NCBI GenBank assembly: GCA_013823945.1
Contig: PNMZ01000007.1
Span: 78,321-142,320 of the forward strand
Reading direction: 5' to 3'
DNA from: a bacterium
Lineage (GTDB): Bacteria; Armatimonadota; Fimbriimonadia; Fimbriimonadales; Fimbriimonadaceae
Length of the DNA stretch: 64,000 bases
The notes under the pieces were generated by a model. The model saw nothing but the letters and a program-made list of their open reading frames with translations, did no database searches and was not told where the DNA came from. The translations under genes were made by a program, and so were the position numbers. How positions within the stretch are numbered: the stretch's first letter is position 1; each line of letters begins with the position of its first letter. Shown in pieces: positions 1 to 6,696 of the stretch.

Positions 1-837
1 CCGTGGCAGTTAGTTGCCGAAAGGACAGGTGCTTTAGTGCGGTCGATCCCGATTGATGATGATGGTGTGATTGATCTGGATGCTTTGCGGGGGATGGTCG
101 GGCCGAGGACGAAGGCGATTGGGGTCAAGCACGTATGCAATGCAACGGGGGTGATTCATCCGGTGAAGGAGATTGCGGAGATTGCTCATTCGGTCGGGGC
201 GGTGATAGTGGTGGACGGTGCTCAGGCATTGGCTCACGTTATCGTCGATGTGCGGGAATTGGGAGCAGATTTTTATTCGATGAGTTCGCATAAGGTCTAT
301 GGTCCGATGGGGATGGGGGCTTTATATGGTCGGCGTGAGCTTTTGGAAGCGATGCCGCCGTTCATGGGGGGTGGGGACATGATTCGAACGGTGAGCTTTG
401 AGGGAACGACTTTTAATGAGATTCCGAACAAGTTTGAGCCGGGGACGCCAAATGTTCCGGGGGCGATAGGATTTGCTCGAGCTTTAGAGTGGGTTCAAGA
501 GAAGGGATTGGGAGAGTTGTCGCGGATTGAAAACGAGTTGGCGGTTCGCGCGCGGGATGAGTTGTTAGAGATTCCGGGGGTTCGATTGGTCGGGCGAAGC
601 GTTCCACAGGCGAGTGTCGTGAGTTTCGTGACGGATTTTGCGCATCCGCATGACTTGGGGACGATTTTGGATGGATTTGGGGTGGCGATTCGGAGCGGTC
701 ATCACTGCTGTATGCCCTTGATGAACCGGTTAGGGATACCGGGCACGGCTCGGGCAAGTTTTGCGGCGTATAATACGAATGTGGACATAAAAGTCCTGAT
801 TGATGGAGTGCGAAAAGCACGGGAGATTTTTGGCTGA
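1..837 (+). CDS. sufS: Cysteine desulfurase SufS (5' end outside window)
   Basis: PLP enzyme that takes sulfur from L-cysteine as a persulfide for Fe-S cluster assembly. The frame is open to base 1 and begins WQLVAERTGA, a conserved internal stretch of SufS, so the N-terminal third lies upstream. The Schiff-base lysine is at 292-294 in SSHKVYGP. The persulfide cysteine is at 706-708 in GHHCCMP, where most homologues have HHCAQP, so the catalytic Cys is followed by a second Cys. The stop overlaps the sufU start (TGATG), which indicates translational coupling. The SufU partner next door fits the transpersulfuration pair of SufE-less systems. sufBCD are probably upstream, outside the window. Confidence 0.93.
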   Translation, partial: PWQLVAERTGALVRSIPIDDDGVIDLDALRGMVGPRTKAIGVKHVCNATGVIHPVKEIAEIAHSVGAVIVVDGAQALAHVIVDVRELGADFYSMSSHKVYGPMGMGALYGRRELLEAMPPFMGGGDMIRTVSFEGTTFNEIPNKFEPGTPNVPGAIGFARALEWVQEKGLGELSRIENELAVRARDELLEIPGVRLVGRSVPQASVVSFVTDFAHPHDLGTILDGFGVAIRSGHHCCMPLMNRLGIPGTARASFAAYNTNVDIKVLIDGVRKAREIFG

Positions 838-1271
838 TGTTGAGTGAGCTTTACCAGGAAGTGATTTTGGATCATGGAAAGAAGCCGCGCAATTTTGGCT
901 TGATGGAGGGGTGTACGCATTCTGCAGAAGGCTTCAATACTCTTTGTGGGGATCGCGTCCGGGTGTTTTTGTTGATTGTGGGTGATGTGGTGAAAGATGT
1001 TCGGTTTGAGGGCGAAGGGTGTGCAATTTGTACGGCGAGCGCAAGTTTGATGACTCAGATGGTGCGGGGCAAACGAATTGACGAAGTGGAAACGCTTTTT
1101 GGCCATTTTCAGACCGCGGTGACCTCTGAGGGTGCTGATTTGACGGGGTTGGATGAATTGGAGGCACTGGTTGGTGTACGGCAGTATCCGAACCGTGTGA
1201 AATGCGCGACTTTGGCCTGGCATGCGATCTGTGCGGCTTTCGATTCTCCAGTATCCCAGGAGGTTTCGTGA
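837..1271 (+). CDS. sufU: SufU-type sulfur acceptor/scaffold protein
   Basis: 144 residues, normal family length. SufU binds zinc and accepts persulfide from SufS. The expected ligands are present: C37 and D39 in LCGD, C62 in GEGCAIC and C123 in RVKCATLAW. The insertion between the second and third cysteines that separates SufU from IscU is present. The start ATG overlaps the sufS stop, and the stop overlaps the next ATG by one base, so sufS-sufU-sufT are read as one coupled unit. An extra cysteine (C65) follows C62, where Ser is common. Confidence 0.93.
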   Translation: MLSELYQEVILDHGKKPRNFGLMEGCTHSAEGFNTLCGDRVRVFLLIVGDVVKDVRFEGEGCAICTASASLMTQMVRGKRIDEVETLFGHFQTAVTSEGADLTGLDELEALVGVRQYPNRVKCATLAWHAICAAFDSPVSQEVS

Positions 1272-1636
1272 TGCCAGAGAAGATTGACAGTGGGCCGGTG
1301 AGTGATCCGGGTCATTTGAATTCAATTCAGCGGGCATTGCTGGAGGGAGAGATCATTGAGTCGATTCGACAGGTTTACGACCCCGAGTTGCCGATCAATG
1401 TTTATGATTTGGGTTTGATTTATGGATTAAACGTGAGCCATGAGGGGGTTGTGGACATTACGATGACTTTGACGAGTCCGGCTTGTCCAGTGGCGGGGAC
1501 GTTGCCGGGGGAAGTTGAGCAAGCGGCATTGAATACGCCGGGGGTGAAGTCGGCATCAGTTGATTTGGTTTGGGATCCGCCTTATACGATTGATCGTATG
1601 CCGGAGCACATTCGGTTGGAATTGGGACTGTTCTGA
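1271..1636 (+). CDS. sufT: SufT / MIP18-family (DUF59) Fe-S maturation protein
   Basis: 121 residues from the ATG at 1271, preceded by AGGAGG at 1258-1263. A longer in-frame start upstream would lie inside sufU and is not used. Family marks are DPELPINVYDLGLIYG near residues 42-57 and the TSPACP motif with its conserved cysteine. SufT proteins help Fe-S cluster delivery or maturation of target proteins. Position inside the SUF operon supports this role over the related PaaD (phenylacetate) subfamily, since no paa genes are nearby. Confidence 0.88.
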   Translation: MPEKIDSGPVSDPGHLNSIQRALLEGEIIESIRQVYDPELPINVYDLGLIYGLNVSHEGVVDITMTLTSPACPVAGTLPGEVEQAALNTPGVKSASVDLVWDPPYTIDRMPEHIRLELGLF

Positions 1637-1637
1637 A

Positions 1638-2126
1638 ATGAAATTTAGTGCACAAGAAGAATATGGGTTGCGGTGCTTGATTGCTTTGGCGCGGAAAGGC
1701 GTGGGACAGTCAATGACGATTCCGGAAATTAGTGATCAGGAAGGGTTGACGAGTAGTCACGTGGCGAAGATTCTGGCAATTTTGCGTCGCAGTGGTTTTG
1801 TGGCAAGCACTCGGGGCCAATCGGGAGGTTATGCACTGGCGATGGAACCTCGGGATATGGTTTTGCGCGATGTTTTGGAGCCCTTAGGGGGGCGGATGTT
1901 TAGTGAGGAGTTTTGTGAGCGGCACACGGGAATCTTGGCGAATTGTGTGCACGAGACGGATTGCACTTTGCGACCGCTTTGGAATGGGATTCAGCAGGCG
2001 GTGGATGGCATCGTGGGTCGGTATACGATTCAGGATTTGCTCGACGGAGTGATTGAGCCGCCCAAGATTCAGTTAAGTGTGACACGGCGGGCTCCCGTTG
2101 AAATTGAAGACGAGGCGTGTTGCTGA
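1638..2126 (+). CDS. Rrf2-family transcriptional regulator with three Cys (IscR/SufR-like)
   Basis: 162 residues from the ATG at 1638, one base after the sufT stop. The N-terminal winged helix (MKFSAQEEYGLRCL to the RGQSGGY wing at about residues 59-65) is typical of Rrf2. Three cysteines, C93, C103 and C109, sit where IscR ligates a [2Fe-2S] cluster; spacing is C-X9-C-X5-C against C-X5-C-X5-C in IscR. A CC pair ends the protein. Lying inside the SUF operon, it is probably its Fe-S-sensing autoregulator. That role is inferred from family and position, and no operator could be seen because the promoter is outside the window. Confidence 0.88.
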   Translation: MKFSAQEEYGLRCLIALARKGVGQSMTIPEISDQEGLTSSHVAKILAILRRSGFVASTRGQSGGYALAMEPRDMVLRDVLEPLGGRMFSEEFCERHTGILANCVHETDCTLRPLWNGIQQAVDGIVGRYTIQDLLDGVIEPPKIQLSVTRRAPVEIEDEACC

Positions 2127-2470
2127 TGAGTTTTCCGGTTGTGATTAGCGACACGGCCGTGCCTCAGATTCGGCGACTGTTGGAACGGAAAGGCAAACCG
2201 GGGAGCTTTTTGCGAATTGGAGTGAAAGGGGGCGGATGTTCGGGTCTTGAGTATTTGTTTGCGCTCGATGAGGTTGAGCTGGAAGGGGACTTTGTTTGGG
2301 AATTGGATGGGGTGGTGATTCGGCTTGATCCGAAGTCGGCAAAGTTTTTGGATGGGGCGGCTTTGGTTTATACGGGGAATTTGATGGGGGGAGGGTTCGC
2401 GTTTGAGAATCCGAATGCGGAACGGAGTTGTGGATGCGGTACGAGTTTTACGCCGCGAAAGACCGGCTAA
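2126..2470 (+). CDS. A-type Fe-S carrier (SufA/ErpA/HesB family)
   Basis: 114 residues. The three cluster-binding cysteines of A-type carriers are in place: C38 in GGGCSG and C102/C104 in CGCG. It accepts and delivers Fe-S clusters to apoproteins in the cytoplasm. The ATG overlaps the Rrf2 stop (TGATG); an in-frame ATG three codons upstream is less likely because it would deepen the overlap. It closes the visible SUF operon and its last four bases overlap the convergent gene at 2467. SufA, ErpA and IscA cannot be told apart from sequence; SUF context favours SufA. Confidence 0.9.
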   Translation: MSFPVVISDTAVPQIRRLLERKGKPGSFLRIGVKGGGCSGLEYLFALDEVELEGDFVWELDGVVIRLDPKSAKFLDGAALVYTGNLMGGGFAFENPNAERSCGCGTSFTPRKTG

Positions 2471-3060
2471 GGTTTCTTTGGCCACTGATTGGCTCGGATG
2501 TTTTGCTCTGCGAGTTCGGCGGTTTGGTTGATTCGTTTCTGCCTTGTACTGGGGGTTTTCGCTTGAAGGATCCACTCGAGAATTCCTCGCTGGGCGGACT
2601 TGGGGAAGGCTTGGAAGTTAGATTTTGCTTGGGGGTAATTATGGAATGTTTGGTCTAGATCGGTTGGAATCACAAGGTTTTCGACATCGTTGAGGGCGTC
2701 CCACGTTCCAGATTCTCGAGCGAGATTGATGGCTTTGAGTCCGGCTTCTTGCATTTGAGACTGTTCGATCATTTTTTGTGCTCTGGATTTGTTGAGAGCA
2801 GACCAGAGTGATTTTGGACTGCGCGGTGCGATATAAAGCATTGTGCGGATATCGTCAAGTTTTGCGGGTTTGCTGTCTATCCATCCGAAGCAGAGGGCTT
2901 CTTCGACGATGTCGTCTTGAGTGAGATGGAATTGAGGGTTTGCGGCTTTTTTGTAGGTGATGAGCCAGATCCCTTGGTTTGTCTTGTGATTTTGGACTAA
3001 CCAGTCTCGCCACTGTTGGCGGGACTGGACTTCGACAGAATTAGGTGGAGGAATTGGCAT
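2467..3060 (-). CDS. YdeI/OmpD-associated (OmdA) family protein
   Basis: 197 residues. The N-terminus has the family pattern WRDWLVQNHKTNQGIWLITYKK, then EEALCFGWIDSK near residue 54 and APRSPKSLWSALNKSRA. The C-terminal third (AFPKSAQRGILEWILQAKTP, then a K/R-rich helix) matches the OmdA region. Members are linked to bacteriocin or peptide protection, but the biochemical role is not established. It lies four bases downstream of the oxidoreductase at 3065 on the same strand, so the two may be co-transcribed. Confidence 0.82.
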   Translation of the reverse strand: MPIPPPNSVEVQSRQQWRDWLVQNHKTNQGIWLITYKKAANPQFHLTQDDIVEEALCFGWIDSKPAKLDDIRTMLYIAPRSPKSLWSALNKSRAQKMIEQSQMQEAGLKAINLARESGTWDALNDVENLVIPTDLDQTFHNYPQAKSNFQAFPKSAQRGILEWILQAKTPSTRQKRINQTAELAEQNIRANQWPKKP

Positions 3061-3064
3061 CGAC

Positions 3065-4033
3065 TCAGAAAGTGATTATGACATTGCCTATCTTGCGCCC
3101 TGAATCAACGAGAGCGTGAGCGGCGGCGATTTGGTCGAGGGGGAATGTTTGATCAATGACGGGGGTGAATTCGCCTTGATCAGCCAGCTCCGCAAGGAAT
3201 TGAATGTCTTCGGGTTTTGTGACGACGGGGGCAGCGATGACTTTTTTGCCGCTTCCCATCGATTGTAACGGAGCTGCGAGCAGATCTCGAAAAGACACGA
3301 CGATGAGGAGAAGGCGACCTTTGGGGTGGAGAATTGATCGAGTGTTTTGCTGGTTGAGCGAGCCAATGCAATCCAAAATGATGTCGAATTGATCGGGTAG
3401 TTCAGTGATTTTTGTGGTGCGATAGTCGATTACATGGTCGGCACCTAAACTCTGGACGAGTGCGTGGTTTGGCGAACTGCAAACGGCGGTTATTTCGGCT
3501 TTGAAGTGTTTGGCGAGTTGGATAGCGGCGGTGCCGACACCCCCCGATGCCCCGTTGATGAGGATTCGATCTCCGGGTTTGATGTTGGCGCGGCGGAGAA
3601 AACTAAGGGCGGTTGTTCCCCCGAAACATATTGCGGCGGACTGTTCATGGGATAGAGATTTTGGTTTGTGAACGATTGCTCCGGTTTCGGGGAAAGTCTT
3701 GAATTCGACGTAACAACCCATTTTTGCATCACTAAAGGCGATGACTTCATCACCCGGTTTGAACTTGGTTACTCCTTGTCCAACGGCTTCGATGACTCCG
3801 GAGAGTTCGGTGCCGAGGACTTGGTTTCGAGGAGCTTTTGCTCCGAAGATGAATTTTCCGATTAGGTTGAAACCCGGGGGGAGGTTGAATGCACGGAGCC
3901 GAGCATCGCCAGAGGTCACGGTGGTGGCATGGAGTTTTATGAGGACTTCGTTTTCTTTGGGGGTGGGTTTGGGGAGATCAACGATTTGGAGGACATCAGG
4001 TGGGCCGTACGATTTGTAAATTGCTGCGCGCAT
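3065..4033 (-). CDS. Zinc-independent MDR-family NAD(P)-dependent oxidoreductase (quinone reductase type)
   Basis: 322 residues. Medium-chain dehydrogenase/reductase: GroES-like N-terminal half (LHATTVTSGDARLRAF, GTELSGVIEAVG) and a Rossmann fold beginning NGASGGVGTAAIQLAKHF near residue 160. The zinc-ligand pattern of alcohol dehydrogenases is missing, so it belongs to the quinone-oxidoreductase/enoyl-reductase group that reduces quinones or unsaturated carbonyls with NAD(P)H. The substrate cannot be told. The upstream intergenic space contains a truncated palindromic repeat. Confidence 0.86.
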   Translation of the reverse strand: MRAAIYKSYGPPDVLQIVDLPKPTPKENEVLIKLHATTVTSGDARLRAFNLPPGFNLIGKFIFGAKAPRNQVLGTELSGVIEAVGQGVTKFKPGDEVIAFSDAKMGCYVEFKTFPETGAIVHKPKSLSHEQSAAICFGGTTALSFLRRANIKPGDRILINGASGGVGTAAIQLAKHFKAEITAVCSSPNHALVQSLGADHVIDYRTTKITELPDQFDIILDCIGSLNQQNTRSILHPKGRLLLIVVSFRDLLAAPLQSMGSGKKVIAAPVVTKPEDIQFLAELADQGEFTPVIDQTFPLDQIAAAHALVDSGRKIGNVIITF

Positions 4034-4104
4034 GAGATTTTCTGTTCCAGGAGATAAACGTTTTGGGATAGGGGGGATTGGGTCGTTTCGCGCTTCAATT
4101 TCGT

Positions 4105-4147
4105 CTACCCCACCCCCAACCCTCCCCGATCAGGTCGAGGACAGGCT
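4105..4147. repeat. Degenerate member of the C-rich palindromic repeat family
   Basis: The run of accccacccccaaccctcccc followed by gatcaggtcgaggacaggct resembles parts of the elements at 4600-4655 and 6366-6450. The closing arm is absent, so this looks like a truncated copy. It lies just past the csaA stop. Confidence 0.5.
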
Positions 4148-4149
4148 AT

Positions 4150-4488
4150 TTAGAAGAGTTTTGTGCCATTCGGGACGGGGTGTTCGGGGCGGGTGAGGGT
4201 GACGTTGCCTTGTTCGTCGGCGAAACCGGTGACGAGGCATTCGGAAATGAACGGACCGATTTGCTTGGGGGGAAAGTTGGTGACAGCGACGACTTGGGAG
4301 CCGATGAGTTGTTCGGGCGTGTAGTAATGGGTGATCTGAGCGGATGAGCGTTTTATGCCGATTTGGGGGCCGAAGTCAATAGTGAGTTTGTAGGCGGGTT
4401 TCCGGGCTTCTGGGAAGGGTTCGGTGTGGGTGATTGTTCCGACGCGGAGTTCGACGGCTTCGAATTGGGGGTATGTGATAAGCGGCAT
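4150..4488 (-). CDS. csaA: CsaA-like tRNA-binding protein
   Basis: 112 residues, one OB-fold tRNA-binding domain. FEAVELRVGTI at the start, FPEARKPAYKLTIDFG near residues 25-40 and an SSAQIT-H-Y segment are diagnostic of CsaA, the stand-alone form of the domain also fused to MetG (see 58103-60052). CsaA binds tRNA and was described as a secretion-related chaperone. The start ATG at 4488 and the AAGG before it lie just outside a 39-bp direct repeat (4441-4479 and 4656-4694). The second copy also carries an ATG, so the present translation start may have been rebuilt by an insertion. Confidence 0.88.
   Translation of the reverse strand: MPLITYPQFEAVELRVGTITHTEPFPEARKPAYKLTIDFGPQIGIKRSSAQITHYYTPEQLIGSQVVAVTNFPPKQIGPFISECLVTGFADEQGNVTLTRPEHPVPNGTKLF
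4441..4479. repeat. 39-bp direct repeat, copy inside csaA
   Basis: Identical over 39 bp to 4656-4694. This copy encodes ITYPQFEAVELRV of csaA on the minus strand. The two copies bracket about 176 bp containing a palindromic element. Confidence 0.95.
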
Positions 4489-4599
4489 TTCCTTGGTTAA
4501 ACTCCGTCCGAGTCAGTCCGGGCCAGTTGCAAGTTCTCCCGCTCAAATTTGTACGGGGGGGGGCCTAAGTAGTGAATATGACGCGTTGTATTTGAGATT

Positions 4600-4655
4600 T
4601 GAGCAACCCCACCCGGCCCTTCGGACCACCCTCCCCAAACTTGGGGAGGGAATTT
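4600..4655. repeat. Interspersed palindromic element, copy 1
   Basis: Pattern: gcaaccccacccggccct, tcggaccaccctcccc, then ttggggagggaattt. A 10-bp perfect inverted repeat lies at 4629-4650 (arms CCCTCCCCAA and TTGGGGAGGG, two-base loop). It shares its beginning and end with the copy at 6366-6450. No coding capacity. The rest of 4480-4655 is unique and has no recognisable gene. Confidence 0.8.
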
Positions 4656-4703
4656 GACGCGGAGTTCGACGGCTTCGAATTGGGGGTATGTGATTTGGAG
4701 CAT
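4656..4703 (-). pseudogene. Orphan 5' fragment of csaA
   Basis: Encodes MLQITYPQFEAVELRV, then runs into the palindromic element (continuing KFPPQVWGGW), so it cannot make CsaA. The first 13 matching residues are encoded by the 39-bp direct repeat; the start differs (MLQ here, MPL in the intact gene). It is either the original gene start displaced by an insertion or the remnant of a duplication. Confidence 0.75.
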
Positions 4704-4751
4704 TTGATTGTCGTTGGATTGCCTCATTATTTTGTTCCGCCCGAGGGCGGA

Positions 4752-4777
4752 GTCGGGATTGTCTTTTCAATCCTGAC
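4752..4777 (+). other. Inverted repeat upstream of the M32 peptidase gene
   Basis: GTCGGGATTG and CAATCCTGAC form a 10-bp stem with one G-T pair around TCTTTT. No T-tract follows, so it is not a clear terminator; it may be a leader hairpin. The remaining bases to 4855 (ggcgcggcatcgggccgggc) show no other feature. Confidence 0.4.
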
Positions 4778-4855
4778 GAGGGCGCGGCATCGGGCCGGGC
4801 GGGACAAAGATTGAATTGTGAACGTTCATTGCGACTGTCTGAGTATTCTATTGCA

Positions 4856-6352
4856 ATGAGTTCTGGGCTTGAGAGTTTGAAGAGTCGGTTGGCGAAAGTG
4901 AACGCGTTGAATTCGGCGATTGCGTTGATGGATTGGGATCAGCAGTGCTTGATGCCATCGGGGGGTGCGGATGCTCGGGGGGAACACGTGGGGATTTTGA
5001 GCGGGATGGCGCACGAGATGTTCGTCAGCGAGGAAACTCAACGAGCCCTTGAGAACGCTGAGAAGGAAGTGAGCGGAGGGGACGAAGATGATTCGGCGAT
5101 GGTGCGAGTGGTGCGCCGAAACATGGACATTGAGACGAAATTACCTCAGGCATTGATCGAAGAGCGGGCGAAGCTTTCTGCGGTGGGACACGAAGTGTGG
5201 GTGAAGGCTCGGAAAGAGAACGACTTTAAGGCGTTTGAGCCGATTTTGACGCAGACGGTGGACATCAGCCAGCGGATCGCGGAGTATTTGGGTTATGAAG
5301 ATCACCCTTATGATGCGGTGACGGATCAGTTTGAGCAGGGAGCGAGTCGAAAGTTTTGGGATGGCATGTTTGATTCGATTCGTCAGCCGTTGACGGATTT
5401 GGTGGCGGAGATCAAGGCAAGTCCGAATCAGCCTGATGATTCGTTTTTGACGGGGCAATGGGATGAGGGAGCTCAGCGGGCTTTCTCGATGAAGTTACTA
5501 GATGGGATTGGGTTCCGGTTGGATCGGGGTCGGCTGGATACGGCTCCGCATCCGTTCTGTACGAATTTTGCGATTGGGGATGTGCGGCTGACGACTCGGT
5601 TTTTGGACTATTTGCCGAGTGCGGTTTTTGGGAGTTTGCATGAGGCGGGGCACGGTATGTATGAACAAGGGAGCCCGGATGAGTGGGATCGTACACCTCT
5701 GGCGGGCGGGGTGAGTTTAGGTTGGCACGAGAGCCAGTCGCGGACTTGGGAGAACATTGTGGGGCGGAGCAAGGCGTTTTGGCGGCACTTTTATGGTGAC
5801 TTGCAAGGAGCGTTTCCGGCTTTGGCGAGTGTGGATTTGGATACGTTTTATCGGGCCGTCAATCGGAGTCAGCCGACATTGATTCGGGTGGAGGCGGACG
5901 AGGTGACCTATAACCTGCACATCATGGTGCGATATGAGCTTGAGAAGGGGATGCTGGATGGTTCGATTAAGGTGAGCGAGGTTCCGGATGCTTGGAATGC
6001 GCGGTACGAGGAGTATTTGGGAATTACTCCGCCGAATGATGCGAACGGGTGTTTGCAGGATGTTCACTGGAGCGGCGGGTTGCTGGGTTACTTCCCGACG
6101 TATTCGATGGGGAATATCTTGAGCTATCAGTTGTGGGAGCTTTTGGAGGCAGATTTGGGCGATACGGAGGCGTTGATGGAAGCGGGGAATTTTGGGCCGA
6201 TTTTGGAGTGGTTGCAGGTGAAGGTTTATCGTCAGGGGTCGAAGTATCCGCCGCAGGAGTTGTTGCGGCGGGTGTGCGGAGGTGGTTTGGATGCGGAGCC
6301 GTATTTGAGGCGGATTCGGGCGAAATATTCGGAGATTTACGGGTTGGGGTAG
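4856..6352 (+). CDS. M32-family metallocarboxypeptidase (carboxypeptidase Taq type)
   Basis: 498 residues, the usual M32 length. Zinc motif HEAGH at residues 262-266 and the family-specific HESQSRTWEN at about 291-300, whose Glu supplies the third ligand. M32 enzymes remove C-terminal residues from peptides with broad specificity in the cytoplasm; no signal peptide is seen. The ATG at 4856 begins MSSGLESLKSRL, the typical start; an in-frame ATG at 4811 adds an atypical 15 residues. No clear Shine-Dalgarno is visible. The last 36 bp are repeated at 6472-6507. Confidence 0.9.
   Translation: MSSGLESLKSRLAKVNALNSAIALMDWDQQCLMPSGGADARGEHVGILSGMAHEMFVSEETQRALENAEKEVSGGDEDDSAMVRVVRRNMDIETKLPQALIEERAKLSAVGHEVWVKARKENDFKAFEPILTQTVDISQRIAEYLGYEDHPYDAVTDQFEQGASRKFWDGMFDSIRQPLTDLVAEIKASPNQPDDSFLTGQWDEGAQRAFSMKLLDGIGFRLDRGRLDTAPHPFCTNFAIGDVRLTTRFLDYLPSAVFGSLHEAGHGMYEQGSPDEWDRTPLAGGVSLGWHESQSRTWENIVGRSKAFWRHFYGDLQGAFPALASVDLDTFYRAVNRSQPTLIRVEADEVTYNLHIMVRYELEKGMLDGSIKVSEVPDAWNARYEEYLGITPPNDANGCLQDVHWSGGLLGYFPTYSMGNILSYQLWELLEADLGDTEALMEAGNFGPILEWLQVKVYRQGSKYPPQELLRRVCGGGLDAEPYLRRIRAKYSEIYGLG
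6317..6352. repeat. 36-bp direct repeat, copy at the end of the M32 gene
   Basis: Matches 6472-6507 at 34 of 36 positions and includes the last codons and the TAG stop. The copies bracket the palindromic element at 6366-6450. Confidence 0.93.
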
Positions 6353-6365
6353 GTTTAAATCGGCT

Positions 6366-6450
6366 CTTTGCAACCCCGCCCGACCCTGCGGGCCACCCCC
6401 TGTTCAAGCCAGAGGCAGGCTCTCCCTAGACTTGGGGAGGGAAATTGCAA
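6366..6450. repeat. Interspersed palindromic element, copy 2
   Basis: Starts ttgcaaccccgcccgaccct, passes gcgggccaccccc and ends acttggggagggaaattgcaa. The CTCCC and GGGAG arms near the end form a hairpin, and TTGCAA stands at both ends. The same layout occurs at 4600-4655. Non-coding. Confidence 0.8.
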
Positions 6451-6471
6451 GGATATAACTTTGAATTGAAC

Positions 6472-6507
6472 GGGGCGAAGTATTCGGAGATTTACGGGTT
6501 GGGGTAG
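6472..6507. repeat. 36-bp direct repeat, downstream copy
   Basis: Second copy of the M32 gene end, with the reading frame through ...EIYGLG and TAG preserved but without the rest of the gene. Two differences from 6317-6352 show the duplication is not recent. Confidence 0.93.
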
Positions 6508-6586
6508 AAACTTTGACTCTAAGCAATTCGATTCCTGTCGATTTTAGTCAGTTTCATAATTCAAACCTAGTGAATTGGTTGGAGTT

Positions 6587-6628
6587 CTGCCCCCTCCTAA
6601 GTCCTCCCCCAACGGGAGAGGAGGGCAG
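6587..6628. repeat. C/G-rich imperfect palindrome, possible member of the same repeat family
   Basis: CTGCCC and GGGCAG close an imperfect hairpin containing tcctccc and gggagagga. A further tttcccatctggggaggg lies near 6668-6685. The stretch 6508-6696 otherwise holds no gene; on the minus strand it is downstream of the prolyl oligopeptidase and may help termination. Confidence 0.5.
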
Positions 6629-6696
6629 CAATCAACATCGAACTCATTGGATCGGCTCTATCATCCTTTCCCATCTGGGGAGGGATCCGGCAACAT

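Noticed and set aside
4497..4727. Minus-strand frame starting like csaA, as a possible second csaA
   Set aside because: Only 16 residues match; the rest is translated repeat element. Treated as a fragment.
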